Source: Hymenobacter sp. BT559
Lineage (GTDB): Bacteria > Bacteroidota > Bacteroidia > Cytophagales > Hymenobacteraceae
DNA length: 64,000 nucleotides
Assembly: GCF_017571525.1 (NCBI RefSeq)
Contig: NZ_JAGETY010000006.1
Span: 248,001-312,000, forward strand
Direction of reading: 5' to 3'
Made by a program: the position numbers and the translations under genes. The notes under the pieces were generated by a model that searched no databases, was not told the origin of the DNA, and was given only the letters and a program-made list of their open reading frames with translations. Below, in pieces: positions 1 to 8,362 of the stretch (its first letter is position 1; each line of letters begins with the position of its first letter).

Positions 1-2
1 AG

Positions 3-137
3 TGCCTGGCCCAGCTCCAAGACTCGCGCCTCGACCAGAACGAGCAGCTCAATGCCCTGCTGCGCTACAACGAGCTTACCAAGCTCGACGGCCAGCTGGC
101 CCAGATGCTCGGCACCGTCGTGGCGCGCAATGCGTAG
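3..137 (+). CDS. C-terminal end of an unidentified protein (5' end outside window)
   Basis: Reading frame 3 is open from the left edge to TAG at 135-137 and encodes 44 residues ending LGTVVARNA. The residues are rich in Gln, Leu, Asn and charged side chains with heptad-like spacing (LDQNEQLNALLRYNEL), which suggests an amphipathic or coiled-coil C-terminus. Composition is that of the surrounding genome. I prefer this frame over the other two because it gives balanced charged/hydrophobic residues, while the alternatives give Arg/Pro/Ala-rich shadow products. The family cannot be named from this tail. Confidence 0.5.
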   Translation, partial: CLAQLQDSRLDQNEQLNALLRYNELTKLDGQLAQMLGTVVARNA

Positions 138-148
138 AAGCTCACAAA

Positions 149-264
149 ATCGTTTGTCCTTGCGAGCGCAGCGCGGCAATCTTTCCTTTCTGCTAGGGGT
201 AGTAAACCCAACGAGGCGAACGACAAGGAAAAATTGCCGCGCTGCGCTCGCAAGGACGAACGAC
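149..264. repeat. Imperfect inverted repeat, 40-nt arms (REP/MITE-like)
   Basis: Arms at 149-188 and 225-264 match in 37 of 40 positions when one is reverse-complemented; the core is TTGCGAGCGCAGCGCGGCAA. A 36-nt spacer separates them. It fills almost the whole gap between the upstream partial gene and the K+ channel gene. No transposase lies nearby, so it looks like a non-autonomous palindromic intergenic element. Confidence 0.8.
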
Positions 265-282
265 TATTGATAATCCATTTTA

Positions 283-1302
283 ATGCTTAAACAACTCAAC
301 CTTACGCGCCTGTGGCTAGCCCTGGGATTGCTCGTCTTCAGCTTCGCGGTGGGGGTGGGCGGCTTTATGGGTATCGAACACTACCCCTTGCTCGATGCCT
401 TTTACATGACGGTCATCACGGCCTCTACGGTGGGCTTCGGCGAAGTGCACCCGTTGTCCGACATGGGGCGGTTGTTTACGTCGTTTTATATTCTGTTTAA
501 CCTCTTGGTGGTGGCCTACCTTGTGTCGGTGCTCACCACATACATTTTCGATGGCGAACTGCGCCACCTTTTTCGCATGATTCGCGCCGACCAAGAAATC
601 AAGAGCTTTCGCGACCACGTCATTGTGTGCGGCTTCGGCCGCAACGGCTTCAAGGCCTACGACGAGCTGCGCCACAGCGGTACGCGCGCCGTGGTAATCG
701 AGCAAAACCAGCAGCTGCTCACCGCCGCCAACGAGGCCATGCACGCCCAGATTCCGGCTGTGTTTGGCGATGCCACCACCGAAACTACCCTGCGCCAGGC
801 TGGCATCGAGCACGCTAGGGCCCTCATTACCACGCTGCCCAAGGATGCCGACAACGTGTTTGTGGCCCTTACCGCCCGCGAGCTCAACCCGCACCTCACC
901 ATCATTTCGCGGGCCAGCGCCCGCAGCAGCGTGAGCAAGCTTATCTCGGCTGGGGCCAACTCGGTGGTAATGCCCGACGAAATTGGGGGCTCGCACATGG
1001 CCAATCTTATCATTCGCCCCGAGGTCATCAAGTTTCTGGACATGATTTCGGGCCTCGACCCCAACAAGCTGCGCCTCGAAGAGCTGCCCTACAACGAGCT
1101 TAAGCCCTCCATGCGTGGCCAAAGCATCCGGGAGCTCGATGTGCGCTCGCGCACCGGTGCTACCATCATAGCCCTGCGCCGGGGCGAAAACGGCGAGCTC
1201 GAAGTAAGCCCCGCCGCCGACTACCGCACCATGGCCGGCGACGTGCTGCTCGTGCTCGGCAACGAAGCCCAGATTCAGGCGCTGCACCAGCAGTTTAAGT
1301 AA
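283..1302 (+). CDS. Potassium channel protein with TrkA-N/RCK domains
   Basis: A 339-residue inner-membrane K+ channel of the two-helix (Ion_trans_2) type fused to a cytoplasmic NAD-binding regulator. Residues about 11-30 and 65-88 are hydrophobic membrane helices. Between them TASTVGFGE (47-55) is the pore loop; the TVGFG filter is a known variant of TVGYG. From residue 112, HVIVCGFGRNG starts a Rossmann TrkA-N domain (GxGxxG at 117-122), and the last 80 or so residues look like TrkA-C. Length is normal for MthK-like channels. The ATG at 283 directly follows the 149-264 repeat. The gene stands alone and ends at a hairpin. The family assignment is firm; ion selectivity and ligand are inferred. 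Confidence 0.92.
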   Translation: MLKQLNLTRLWLALGLLVFSFAVGVGGFMGIEHYPLLDAFYMTVITASTVGFGEVHPLSDMGRLFTSFYILFNLLVVAYLVSVLTTYIFDGELRHLFRMIRADQEIKSFRDHVIVCGFGRNGFKAYDELRHSGTRAVVIEQNQQLLTAANEAMHAQIPAVFGDATTETTLRQAGIEHARALITTLPKDADNVFVALTARELNPHLTIISRASARSSVSKLISAGANSVVMPDEIGGSHMANLIIRPEVIKFLDMISGLDPNKLRLEELPYNELKPSMRGQSIRELDVRSRTGATIIALRRGENGELEVSPAADYRTMAGDVLLVLGNEAQIQALHQQFK

Positions 1303-1316
1303 GTTTTAAAGCTGCT

Positions 1317-1380
1317 AGCTATTGGCTGTTAGCTGGGAGCTTTTTTGAAAACCAGAACGAAAAGCTAACAGCCAATAGCT
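1317..1380. repeat. Perfect 18-bp inverted repeat / hairpin between channel and glycosyltransferase genes
   Basis: Arms 1317-1334 and 1363-1380 (AGCTATTGGCTGTTAGCT) are exact reverse complements around a 28-nt spacer, with an imperfect outward extension. There is no clean U-tract after the stem, so it is more like the dispersed intergenic palindromes of this genome than a classical terminator. It occupies most of the 92-nt gap. Confidence 0.7.
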
Positions 1381-1394
1381 AAGAGCTTAAAAAA

Positions 1395-2639
1395 ATGCAC
1401 ATACTTCAGGTAAGCCCGCGCGTACCGTTTCCGCTGCACGATGGCGGTGCCATCGGGATTTACAACATCACCAAGGGGCTGCTGGACGCCGGGCACCGCG
1501 TCACGATGCTCGCCATCAATACGCCCAAGCACCACCAGCCGGCCGATGTGCTAGCCCACCTCGGGCCGAATTTTCGGCTCGTAACGGTGGATGTGGACAC
1601 CACCCTGAAGCCGCTGAAAGCGCTACGCAATCTGCTTTCCTCGAAGGAACCCTATAACGTAGAGCGCTTTAATAGTCAAGCGGTAATTGATAAGCTAAGC
1701 CAGCTGCTTGTAGAAGAGCAGTTTAATGTTGTGCAATTTGAGGGTGCATTTGTGGCGCCCTATCTGGCCTTCGTGCGCTGGAAGCTTCGCCACCTGCGTG
1801 ATACGCCACCGCCGTTGGTGCTACGGGCGCATAACATTGAGTATATAATATGGCAGCGCCTTGCTAGCGGAGAGAAAAATCCGCTTAAGCGGTGGTATTT
1901 GCGGCACTTGGCTGAGCGGATGCAGCGCTTCGAGCAGCGGGAATTGCCACAGTTTGACGCCATCGCTGCTATTACGCCAGAGGATATGGAGCGCCTGCGG
2001 GAACTCGACTGTCGCTATCCGGTTGCCCTCATCCCGGCTGCTGTCGAGATGTCGTCCTTCCAGCCCGACCCTAGCCAACGGCCCCGGCCGCGCACCGTGT
2101 TCATGATAGGCTCCTTGAACTGGCTGCCTAACCTCGAAGGCCTCGACTGGCTGCTGCGCGAGGTGTGGCCCGCCATCCACGCCGAGCTGCCCGAGCTGGA
2201 GCTGCACGTGGCCGGCTCGACTCCGCCCGGCCACCTCACCACCCGCCCCCGGGGCCAGGATAACGTGTTCATCCACGGCTTTGTAGACTCGGCCGCTGCC
2301 TTCATGCGGCAGTACGACCTGATGCTGGTGCCACTGCTGAGCGGCGGCGGCATGCGCGTCAAAATCATTGAGGGCATGGCCCTGGGCAAATGCATTCTTA
2401 GCACGGGCATCGGGGCCGAGGGCATTGCCGTGCGCGACGGCCACGACATCGTGCTGCGCGACTCGGCCCCGGCCTGGCAGCAGGCCCTGCGCGACTACTA
2501 CCACGGCCGCCTGCCGGTGGCGGCTATCGGCGCCGCAGCTTCTGCCACCGCTGCCGAAGTGTACGACAACCGCCGCGTGACGCAGCGCTTTGAGGCCCTG
2601 TATGCCCAGGTAGGGGTGGGGCCGCCGGCGGCCGGCTAG
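1395..2639 (+). CDS. Glycosyltransferase, GT4/GT1 superfamily (GT-B fold)
   Basis: A 414-residue cytoplasmic or membrane-associated sugar transferase, probably for surface polysaccharide. The N-terminal GT-B half starts MHILQVSPRVPFPLHDGGA with a Gly-rich loop. The C-terminal half carries the nucleotide-sugar binding pattern: FMIGSLNWLPNLEGLDWL, ELHVAGSTPPG and the G-G-M-R-V-K-I-I-E-G-M-A-L-G-K segment that holds the catalytic/ribose-binding Glu of retaining GT4 enzymes. The ATG at 1395 is the first in frame. A second GT4 gene follows 49 nt downstream, so the two probably act in one pathway, though that gene also has its own -7 promoter element. Donor and acceptor sugars cannot be told from sequence. 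Confidence 0.88.
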   Translation: MHILQVSPRVPFPLHDGGAIGIYNITKGLLDAGHRVTMLAINTPKHHQPADVLAHLGPNFRLVTVDVDTTLKPLKALRNLLSSKEPYNVERFNSQAVIDKLSQLLVEEQFNVVQFEGAFVAPYLAFVRWKLRHLRDTPPPLVLRAHNIEYIIWQRLASGEKNPLKRWYLRHLAERMQRFEQRELPQFDAIAAITPEDMERLRELDCRYPVALIPAAVEMSSFQPDPSQRPRPRTVFMIGSLNWLPNLEGLDWLLREVWPAIHAELPELELHVAGSTPPGHLTTRPRGQDNVFIHGFVDSAAAFMRQYDLMLVPLLSGGGMRVKIIEGMALGKCILSTGIGAEGIAVRDGHDIVLRDSAPAWQQALRDYYHGRLPVAAIGAAASATAAEVYDNRRVTQRFEALYAQVGVGPPAAG

Positions 2640-2672
2640 CCCGCCTGCCCAGGGCCGCCCGCCCGGCGGCTC

Positions 2673-2681
2673 TACCTTTGC
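2673..2681 (+). promoter_or_regulatory. Bacteroidota -7 promoter element TACCTTTGC
   Basis: TACCTTTG at 2673-2680 is an exact match to the Bacteroidota -7 consensus TAnnTTTG. It lies 8 nt before the ATG at 2689, so the transcript would start at or very near the start codon. No clear TTTG -33 box is visible upstream. Confidence 0.6.
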
Positions 2682-2688
2682 AGCACGC

Positions 2689-3876
2689 ATGAAAATCCTG
2701 GTGCTACTGTCCCGCTTTCCGTATCCGCTCGACAAGGGCGATAAGCTACGGGCCTATTACCAATTGCGGTACCTGGCCGGGCAGGGCCACGAAATATGCC
2801 TGCTAGCCCTCAGCGATGAAGCCGTGAGCGCCGAGGCCCTAGCCGCTGTGCAGCCGCTGTGCCGGGGTGGCCTGCATGTGCACCGGCTGGGGCGCGCCGC
2901 ACGCGGCCAGGGGCTAGCGCGGGCGCTGGCCACGGCGGGCCGGCCCTTGCAGGTAGGGTATTTCTATGAAAAGTCCGCCCAACGCTTGGTCGATAAGCTG
3001 CTGGCGGCGTTTCGGCCCGACCACGTGTACTGCCAGCTCATTCGGATGGCCGAGTACCTGCGGCCCCACGCTGGGCAGGTGCCCGCTACGCTCGATTATA
3101 TGGATGTGTTTTCGGCCGGTATGGCGCGGCGGGCCGCCACTGCGCCGGCCTGGCAGCGCCCCGTGCTGGCCCTGGAAGCCCGGCGCTTGGCCGCCTACGA
3201 GGCGGCGGCGTTTAGGTGGTTTCGGGGCCACACCATTATCAGCGAGCAAGACCGTGGGCTTATTTCGCACACTGAGAAAGAGGCTATTACCATTGTGCCC
3301 AATGGCATTGCGCTCGACTATTTTCAGCCTCAGCCGCTAGCCCCCAAAACCCACGACCTGCTCTTTTGCGGCAACATGGGCTACCACCCCAACGTGGACG
3401 CCGCCTGCTGGCTGGCCGAAGAAATAGTGCCCCTTGTGCAGCAGCAGCACCCTGGCGCCAGCCTGTTGGTAGCCGGCACCAGCCCGGCCCCGCGCGTGCG
3501 GGCGCTGGCTAGCCGCCCCGGCGTGCAGGTGAGCGGCTGGCTACCCGATATTCGCACTGCCTACGCCGGAGCGCGGGTTTTTGTGGCACCCATGCGGGTG
3601 GGCACGGGCCTGCAAAACAAGCTGTTGGAGGCAATGGCCATGCAGCTGCCCTGCGTTACTACGCCACTGGCTAATAATGCGTTGCGCGGTACCCCCGGCC
3701 ACCACCTGCTGGTGGCCAGCGAGGCCCCCGCGCTGGCTGAAGCCCTGGTCGGCCTGCTAGCCAACCAGCCCGCCGCCGCCCAGCTTGCCGCCGCCGGCCG
3801 CACCTTTGTGGCCGAAACCTACGACTGGGCCACTGCCACCAAAAAGCTGGAGAACTTGTTTGGGGATAATTGTTAA
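2689..3876 (+). CDS. Glycosyltransferase, GT4 family (resembles TIGR03087-type sugar transferases)
   Basis: A 395-residue GT-B glycosyltransferase. The N-terminus MKILVLLSRFPYPLDKGDKLR resembles the sugar transferases associated with exopolysaccharide export systems (TIGR03087), where RFPYPxxKGDKxR is typical. The C-terminal half shows DLLFCGNMGYHPNVDA, LLVAGTSPAP, the P-M-R-V-G-T-G-L-Q-N-K segment and LLEAMAMQLPCV, which form the nucleotide-sugar site. It starts 49 nt after another GT4 gene. The subfamily is a recollection of motif similarity; the GT4 call is firm. Confidence 0.87.
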   Translation: MKILVLLSRFPYPLDKGDKLRAYYQLRYLAGQGHEICLLALSDEAVSAEALAAVQPLCRGGLHVHRLGRAARGQGLARALATAGRPLQVGYFYEKSAQRLVDKLLAAFRPDHVYCQLIRMAEYLRPHAGQVPATLDYMDVFSAGMARRAATAPAWQRPVLALEARRLAAYEAAAFRWFRGHTIISEQDRGLISHTEKEAITIVPNGIALDYFQPQPLAPKTHDLLFCGNMGYHPNVDAACWLAEEIVPLVQQQHPGASLLVAGTSPAPRVRALASRPGVQVSGWLPDIRTAYAGARVFVAPMRVGTGLQNKLLEAMAMQLPCVTTPLANNALRGTPGHHLLVASEAPALAEALVGLLANQPAAAQLAAAGRTFVAETYDWATATKKLENLFGDNC

Positions 3877-3894
3877 GCACCTAGAATTTTATCA

Positions 3895-3986
3895 GAACGT
3901 CATGCTGGGCTTGCCGAAGCATCGCGCTCGCTTCGTTGATTTTACTGCCCCTGGCGCGATGCTTCGACAAGCTCAGCACGGCGTTC
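3895..3986. repeat. Imperfect inverted repeat, 33-nt arms
   Basis: Arms 3895-3927 and 3954-3986 match in 29 of 33 positions; the core is CTTGCCGAAGCATCGCGC. It lies between the glycosyltransferase stop and ribBA. The CATGCTGAGCTTGTCGAAGCATC type of sequence is a familiar dispersed intergenic repeat in many bacteria; a related half-element appears at 55426-55450. Confidence 0.7.
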
Positions 3987-4011
3987 GGGGTGAATTCCTT
4001 TTGAGAATACC

Positions 4012-5235
4012 ATGCTAGACACCATCGAATCGGCCATCGAAGATATTCGCGCCGGCAAAGTCGTTATCGTAGTTGATGACGAAGACCGCGAAAACGAGGG
4101 CGACTTCATTTGCGCGGCCCGCTCGGCCACGCCCGAGGTTATCAACTTTATGGCTACCCACGGGCGCGGGCTGGTGTGCGCCCCCCTCACGGCCGAGCGC
4201 TGCGACGAGCTGGGCCTCGACCTGATGGTTGGCCGCAATACGGCCCTGCACGCCACGCCATTCACGGTATCGGTGGATTTGCTGACCAATGGCGTGACCA
4301 CCGGCATCTCGGCTTCCGACCGATCCAAGACCATTCTGGCGCTCATCGACCCGGCCACCAAGCCCGAAGACCTCGGCAAGCCCGGCCATATCTTCCCACT
4401 CAAGGCCCGCAAGGAGGGTGTGCTGCGCCGCGCCGGCCACACCGAGGCGGCCGTAGACCTAGCCCGGCTGGCGGGCTTCGAGCCGGCTGGTGTGCTGGTC
4501 GAGATTTTGAAGGAAGACGGCGAGATGGCGCGCCTGCCCGACCTGCGTAAGGTGGCCGAGCAGTGGGGCCTCAAGCTGATTTCGGTGCAAGACCTTATCA
4601 AGTACCGGCTAGCCCAGGAAAGCCTGATTCAGCGCGAAATCACGGTGAAGATGCCCACTGCCTACGGCGACTTCGACCTCTACGCCTACACCCAGCGCTC
4701 AAACGGCGCCCAGCACCTGGCCCTGGTGAAGGGCGACCTTAGCGGCCCCGAGCCGGTGCTGATACGGGTACACAGCTCGTGCGTGACTGGCGACATCTTC
4801 GGCTCGTGCCGCTGCGACTGCGGCCCGCAACTGCACAAGGCCATGGAGCAGATTGACCGCGAAGGCCGCGGCGTTATCGTCTACATGAACCAGGAAGGAC
4901 GCGGCATTGGCTTGCTTAATAAGCTGAAAGCCTATAAGTTGCAGGAGCAAGGCCGCGATACCGTGCAGGCCAACGAGGAGCTGGGCTTCCGGGGTGATGA
5001 GCGCGACTACGGCGTGGGCGCGGCCATCATCCGCGACCTGGGTATCCGGCAGATGCGCCTGCTCACCAACAACCCGCGCAAGCGCACCGGCCTGCTCGGC
5101 TACGGCCTCGAAGTAGTCGAAACGGTGCCCATCGAAATAGCCCCTAATAAGCACAACCAGTCGTACTTAACCACCAAGCGCGACAAAATGGGCCACGACA
5201 TACTGCAAGCCATGAAGCCCGACACGGCGGCCTAG
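4012..5235 (+). CDS. ribBA: Bifunctional 3,4-dihydroxy-2-butanone-4-phosphate synthase / GTP cyclohydrolase II
   Basis: Catalyses the two entry reactions of riboflavin synthesis: ribulose-5-phosphate to dihydroxybutanone phosphate (RibB half) and GTP to diaminohydroxyphosphoribosylaminopyrimidine (RibA half). Residues 1-200 are RibB, with the acidic loop [10 protein letters not shown] (about 22-31). Residues about 205-400 are RibA, with the zinc cysteines in [17 protein letters not shown] and the [10 protein letters not shown] motif. The 407-residue length is standard. The ATG at 4012 sits right after a palindromic repeat, and no FMN riboswitch is visible in the 135-nt upstream gap. A long bidirectional terminator follows. 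No other rib gene is nearby. Confidence 0.96.
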   Translation: MLDTIESAIEDIRAGKVVIVVDDEDRENEGDFICAARSATPEVINFMATHGRGLVCAPLTAERCDELGLDLMVGRNTALHATPFTVSVDLLTNGVTTGISASDRSKTILALIDPATKPEDLGKPGHIFPLKARKEGVLRRAGHTEAAVDLARLAGFEPAGVLVEILKEDGEMARLPDLRKVAEQWGLKLISVQDLIKYRLAQESLIQREITVKMPTAYGDFDLYAYTQRSNGAQHLALVKGDLSGPEPVLIRVHSSCVTGDIFGSCRCDCGPQLHKAMEQIDREGRGVIVYMNQEGRGIGLLNKLKAYKLQEQGRDTVQANEELGFRGDERDYGVGAAIIRDLGIRQMRLLTNNPRKRTGLLGYGLEVVETVPIEIAPNKHNQSYLTTKRDKMGHDILQAMKPDTAA

Positions 5236-5241
5236 CAGCGA

Positions 5242-5300
5242 GAGGCCAAGAAAAAGCCCCGGCGTATCAGCCTGATACGCCGGGGCTTTTTCTTGGCCTC
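5242..5300. terminator. Bidirectional terminator: 59-nt near-perfect palindrome
   Basis: Arms 5242-5270 and 5272-5300 are exact reverse complements (29 nt each). The stem contains AAAAAGCCCCGGCG / CGCCGGGGCTTTTT, so both strands give a GC-rich hairpin followed by a U-run. It separates convergent ribBA and the M14 carboxypeptidase gene. Confidence 0.93.
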
Positions 5301-5309
5301 TACTGGCTC

Positions 5310-7070
5310 TTACTTGGGCACAGCCCCTAGCCAGCGCACTACCGGGTAGCGGCGGTAGCCCGCCTCAGCGTAGGGTGAGTGCTGATACACCCATTCCAGC
5401 TGCGCCGGGCCGCTGGCGGCGAAGGCAGGGTCGGCTTTTTTCTGGGCTTCCAGCTGCTGGCGCACGGCGGGATTTTTGGTGAGAAACTCGGCAGCTAGGT
5501 CTTCAAAGACGTAGTCGGAATAGTGCTCTTTTTGCTGCAATACGCTGTCGAAAAAGCCCCAGGCGAAGAACGAGTCGGTGGCTTGCGGCTCCATGGCCTC
5601 GACGAGGTAGCGTTTGGCCGGGCCCTGCTCAGCCAGCACGGCCAGGTAAGTGCCCGCCGCTGGGGCAGCCTGCGGCTCACTAGTAGTTTTGAGCTTGACC
5701 TGGCTGTGCAGGTAATGGCCTTCGTAAGGGCGCGGCCCAGTTTTGTAGTCCTCCATAGTGTACGTTTCGGCGGGGCCGCTCACGGACTGGGCTAGCAGGC
5801 GCAGCACCACCCCGTTGCGGCGCAGATTATCAATTACTTCGCCCCAGGCCGCCGGAATAAGGTAGGCATGCGGCGCCGTTACCTCCACCGTGGCGTGGGC
5901 ATCGTTGTAAAACTTCACTGGCCGCACATAAGGCCGGGCGCGGTCGTAGTAGAGGCGCGGCTGGCCGCTCACAGCGCTGAGCTTGTGCCCGGCCTCGTAG
6001 CCCCGAAACTGCACCGTGCCGCTAGGCTGCTCATTGATGGCCCAGGCCAGCGGAAACTGCGTTTGGGTGGCCAGGGCCGCGTCGGCGGCGGCACGGGCGG
6101 CTAGCAGGGTAGGGGCCTGGCTAGCCACGGTTTGCGCATAGGTGAGTAGCAGGTCGTAGGTGGCGCGCACGCGGGGGGCGAAGGCTTTCAGCATGTGCGT
6201 TTCGGGCATAAAGCCGATGCTGTTGAACAAAGCCGCGTAGCCGGTCGAGTAGCGTGGGCTTTCCAGGAAAGCCCGCAGACCGCTCTCGGGCGTTTCGCCC
6301 TCAAAGTCGACGTAGGGCGTCATGGGCCAGTGCTTCTGGTCCATGCCTTTGTAAAGGGCCGGCAGCAGCTGGTCTTTCAAATAGGGCCCTAGCACCGGCC
6401 CGAGCTTCTCGGCCTGGGTTGGGATGAGCGTGATGGTATACTGGTAATCAGCGCCATTAGAGGTATGCGTATCGACAAAAATCTCGGGCCGCCACTTCTG
6501 AAACAAGGCCGCAAACGAGCGCGCATTGCGCGAGTCCTGCTTCACGAAGTCGCGGTTCAAATCGAGGTGCCGCGCGTTGCCCCGGAAGCCGTAGGCCGCC
6601 GGGCCGTTCTGGTTCACGCGGGTGGTGCTGTTGCGGTTCAGCATCCCGTCGATGTTGTAGGCCGGAATGATGACGACCGTAATTTTCTGCAAAAGGGCCC
6701 GGTATTTTTTGTCGCGCAGCAGGTCGCGGGCCAGCAGCATGCTGGCGTCGATGCCCTCGGGCTCGCCGGGGTGAATGCCGTTTTGGATGAAGAGGATGGG
6801 CCGCCCCTTAGCCCGGCTAGCCCCCGGCTCGAAGGTGCCATCGGCCGAAAGCACTACCTCGTGCAGCGGCTGGCCGCTGTCGGTGGGGCCGGCTTCGTGC
6901 AGCTGCATGGTGGTGGGGTAGGCAGCGGCTAGCTCCTTATAAAAGCCGATGCACTCGGCGTAGGTAGCCGTGGTGTTGTGCTGCGGGTCGCGCTCGAAGG
7001 GCGTGGTGAGCGGTGGGGCAGGAGCCGAGGTGAGCAGCGAAGCAGCGAGCAGGAGCGAGGCGAGGAACAT
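5310..7070 (-). CDS. M14 family zinc carboxypeptidase, secreted
   Basis: A predicted periplasmic or exported metallocarboxypeptidase that removes C-terminal residues from peptides. It begins with a signal peptide (MFLASLLLAASLLTSAPA). The zinc motif HPGEPEG (HxxE, about residues 100-103 from this start) is followed by PAYNIDGMLNRN and HLDLNRDF, the substrate-binding Asn-Arg region, then DTHTS with the third zinc His. A Glu in GFMPETH is the likely general base. I chose the ATG at 7070 because the signal peptide starts there; an ATG at 7088 gives 6 extra residues. The C-terminal 200 residues are an extra domain common in Bacteroidota members. Convergent with ribBA. Confidence 0.9.
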   Translation of the reverse strand: MFLASLLLAASLLTSAPAPPLTTPFERDPQHNTTATYAECIGFYKELAAAYPTTMQLHEAGPTDSGQPLHEVVLSADGTFEPGASRAKGRPILFIQNGIHPGEPEGIDASMLLARDLLRDKKYRALLQKITVVIIPAYNIDGMLNRNSTTRVNQNGPAAYGFRGNARHLDLNRDFVKQDSRNARSFAALFQKWRPEIFVDTHTSNGADYQYTITLIPTQAEKLGPVLGPYLKDQLLPALYKGMDQKHWPMTPYVDFEGETPESGLRAFLESPRYSTGYAALFNSIGFMPETHMLKAFAPRVRATYDLLLTYAQTVASQAPTLLAARAAADAALATQTQFPLAWAINEQPSGTVQFRGYEAGHKLSAVSGQPRLYYDRARPYVRPVKFYNDAHATVEVTAPHAYLIPAAWGEVIDNLRRNGVVLRLLAQSVSGPAETYTMEDYKTGPRPYEGHYLHSQVKLKTTSEPQAAPAAGTYLAVLAEQGPAKRYLVEAMEPQATDSFFAWGFFDSVLQQKEHYSDYVFEDLAAEFLTKNPAVRQQLEAQKKADPAFAASGPAQLEWVYQHSPYAEAGYRRYPVVRWLGAVPK

Positions 7071-7109
7071 GGAGGCGAAGGTCGGCAAGACCAGACGACC
7101 TTTGCGCTT

Positions 7110-7186
7110 GTAGCGCGGACTTTGTAGCCCGCGTTTGCGTAAGCGCTGCTGTATTGTTCACTCGCGGACTACAAAGTCCGCGCTAC
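7110..7186. repeat. Inverted repeat, 24-nt arms (GTAGCGCGGACTTTGTAG type)
   Basis: Arms 7110-7133 and 7163-7186 match in 23 of 24 positions around a 29-nt spacer. It lies in the divergent gap between the M14 peptidase and surE, ending 8 nt before the surE ATG, so it may overlap the leaders of both genes. Confidence 0.75.
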
Positions 7187-7194
7187 TTCCACTC

Positions 7195-8043
7195 ATGTCC
7201 CGTCCCCTCATTCTCATTTCCAACGACGACAGCCTCACGGCGCCCGGCATTGCGCACCTGGTGCGCCTCATGGGCGAGCTCGATGCCGAAATAGTAGTGG
7301 TAGCGCCCGCTAGCCCGCAATCGGGCATGGGCCACGCCATCACCATCGGCCACCCGCTGCGACTCGATAAGTCCGCTATTTTTGGCGAGGGCGTGACGGC
7401 CTACGCCTGCACCGGCACCCCGGCCGACTGCGTCAAAATCGCCAAGCACTACGTGCTCGAAGGCCGCCGGCCCGACCTCGTGGTGTCGGGTATCAACCAC
7501 GGCTCCAACTCGGCCGTGAACGTGCTGTACTCGGGCACCATGTCGGCGGCCATTGAGGCGGCCATTGAGGGGCTGCCCGCCATCGGCTTCTCGTTGTGCG
7601 ACTACGGCCACGACGCCGATTTTTCGCACGTGGGGCCCTGGGTGCTCGAGGTGTGCCGCCAGGCGCTGGCCCACGGCATTCCGGCCGGCACGGCCCTCAA
7701 CGTGAATATCCCTAAGAATACTAGCCCCATCCAGGGCATCCGGCTGGCCCGCCAGGCCCGCGCCAAATGGCAGGAGCGCTTCGAGCAGCGCCACGACCCC
7801 TACCGCCGCCCCTACTACTGGCTGCTGGGCGAGTTTGTGAACCAGGACGCGGGCCTCGACACCGACGAGGCCGCCCTGGCCGAAGGCTACGTGTCGGTGG
7901 TGCCCTGCCAGTACGACCTCACCAACTACCAGGGGCTAGCCACTATGGCCGAGGCTTGGCAACTGGCCCTGCCCCCGGCCGGCCCGGCCGCCGCGCCACC
8001 CCAGCCCATGCCCAGCGAAGACTACGGCCCGGCCGCGCAGTAA
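7195..8043 (+). CDS. surE: 5'-nucleotidase SurE
   Basis: A metal-dependent nucleoside 5'-monophosphatase of the SurE family. From the ATG at 7195 the protein starts MSRPLILISNDDSLTAPGI, with the metal-binding Asp pair at residues 11-12. The family motif SGINHGSN occurs near residue 100, followed by YSGTMSAAIEAA. The frame is open upstream to 7135, but those 20 residues come from the palindromic repeat and do not belong to the family. The 282-residue length is slightly above the usual 250-260, owing to a Pro/Ala-rich C-terminal tail. Single gene followed by a hairpin. Confidence 0.95.
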   Translation: MSRPLILISNDDSLTAPGIAHLVRLMGELDAEIVVVAPASPQSGMGHAITIGHPLRLDKSAIFGEGVTAYACTGTPADCVKIAKHYVLEGRRPDLVVSGINHGSNSAVNVLYSGTMSAAIEAAIEGLPAIGFSLCDYGHDADFSHVGPWVLEVCRQALAHGIPAGTALNVNIPKNTSPIQGIRLARQARAKWQERFEQRHDPYRRPYYWLLGEFVNQDAGLDTDEAALAEGYVSVVPCQYDLTNYQGLATMAEAWQLALPPAGPAAAPPQPMPSEDYGPAAQ

Positions 8044-8061
8044 TAAATGAGGCATTTGGCA

Positions 8062-8103
8062 CGAGGGATGAAGCAGTGGCACTTGGCGCTGCTTCATCCC
8101 TCG
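8062..8103. terminator. Hairpin after surE (15-bp perfect stem)
   Basis: Arms 8062-8076 (CGAGGGATGAAGCAG) and 8089-8103 are exact reverse complements with a 12-nt loop. A weak T-rich stretch (CTTATTTC) follows on the plus strand. It probably ends surE transcription; it could also be a small intergenic palindrome. Confidence 0.55.
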
Positions 8104-8104
8104 C

Positions 8105-8296
8105 TTATTTCACGGCCTTTACTTGGCGGTGCTGCTGCGCTACGGCCGGGGTGCGCACCACGCGCAGCGGCAGCAGCTGGGGCGGGGCGTGCTGGTAGCC
8201 AGCGGGGTACCCATGCCGGTGGTGCGCGCCGTGTCCAGCCGGCGCCAGCAGCAGCGCCAGCAGCAGTAACCCGAGCAGGAACAGAGGCATTTTCAT
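8105..8296 (-). CDS. Small secreted His-rich protein, hypothetical
   Basis: About 63 residues from ATG 8296 (three residues more from 8305). Residues 1-20 form a clear signal peptide or membrane anchor (MKMPLFLLGLLLLALLLAPA), followed by a short polar part rich in His and Gln (HGAHHRHGYPAGYQH). No known domain is recognised. It sits between the surE hairpin and corA, on the corA strand but downstream of nothing obvious. A real hydrophobic leader supports coding; the small size and lack of known homologues limit confidence. Confidence 0.5.
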   Translation of the reverse strand: MKMPLFLLGLLLLALLLAPAGHGAHHRHGYPAGYQHAPPQLLPLRVVRTPAVAQQHRQVKAVK

Positions 8297-8362
8297 AGAG
8301 TGCACATAGTATGTATCAAGATACTAGCCCACCCGTGAAGCCTCTGTGAATGCCCCCGCCCG

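Noticed and set aside
316..1287. Long open frame (323 codons) antisense to the K+ channel gene
   Set aside because: Shadow of a GC-rich coding strand; its product is rich in His, Gly, Ala and Val with no known domain, while the plus-strand product is a clear channel.
3877..4011. Possible FMN riboswitch upstream of ribBA
   Set aside because: The gap is filled by a dispersed palindromic repeat and shows none of the conserved FMN-aptamer stretches.
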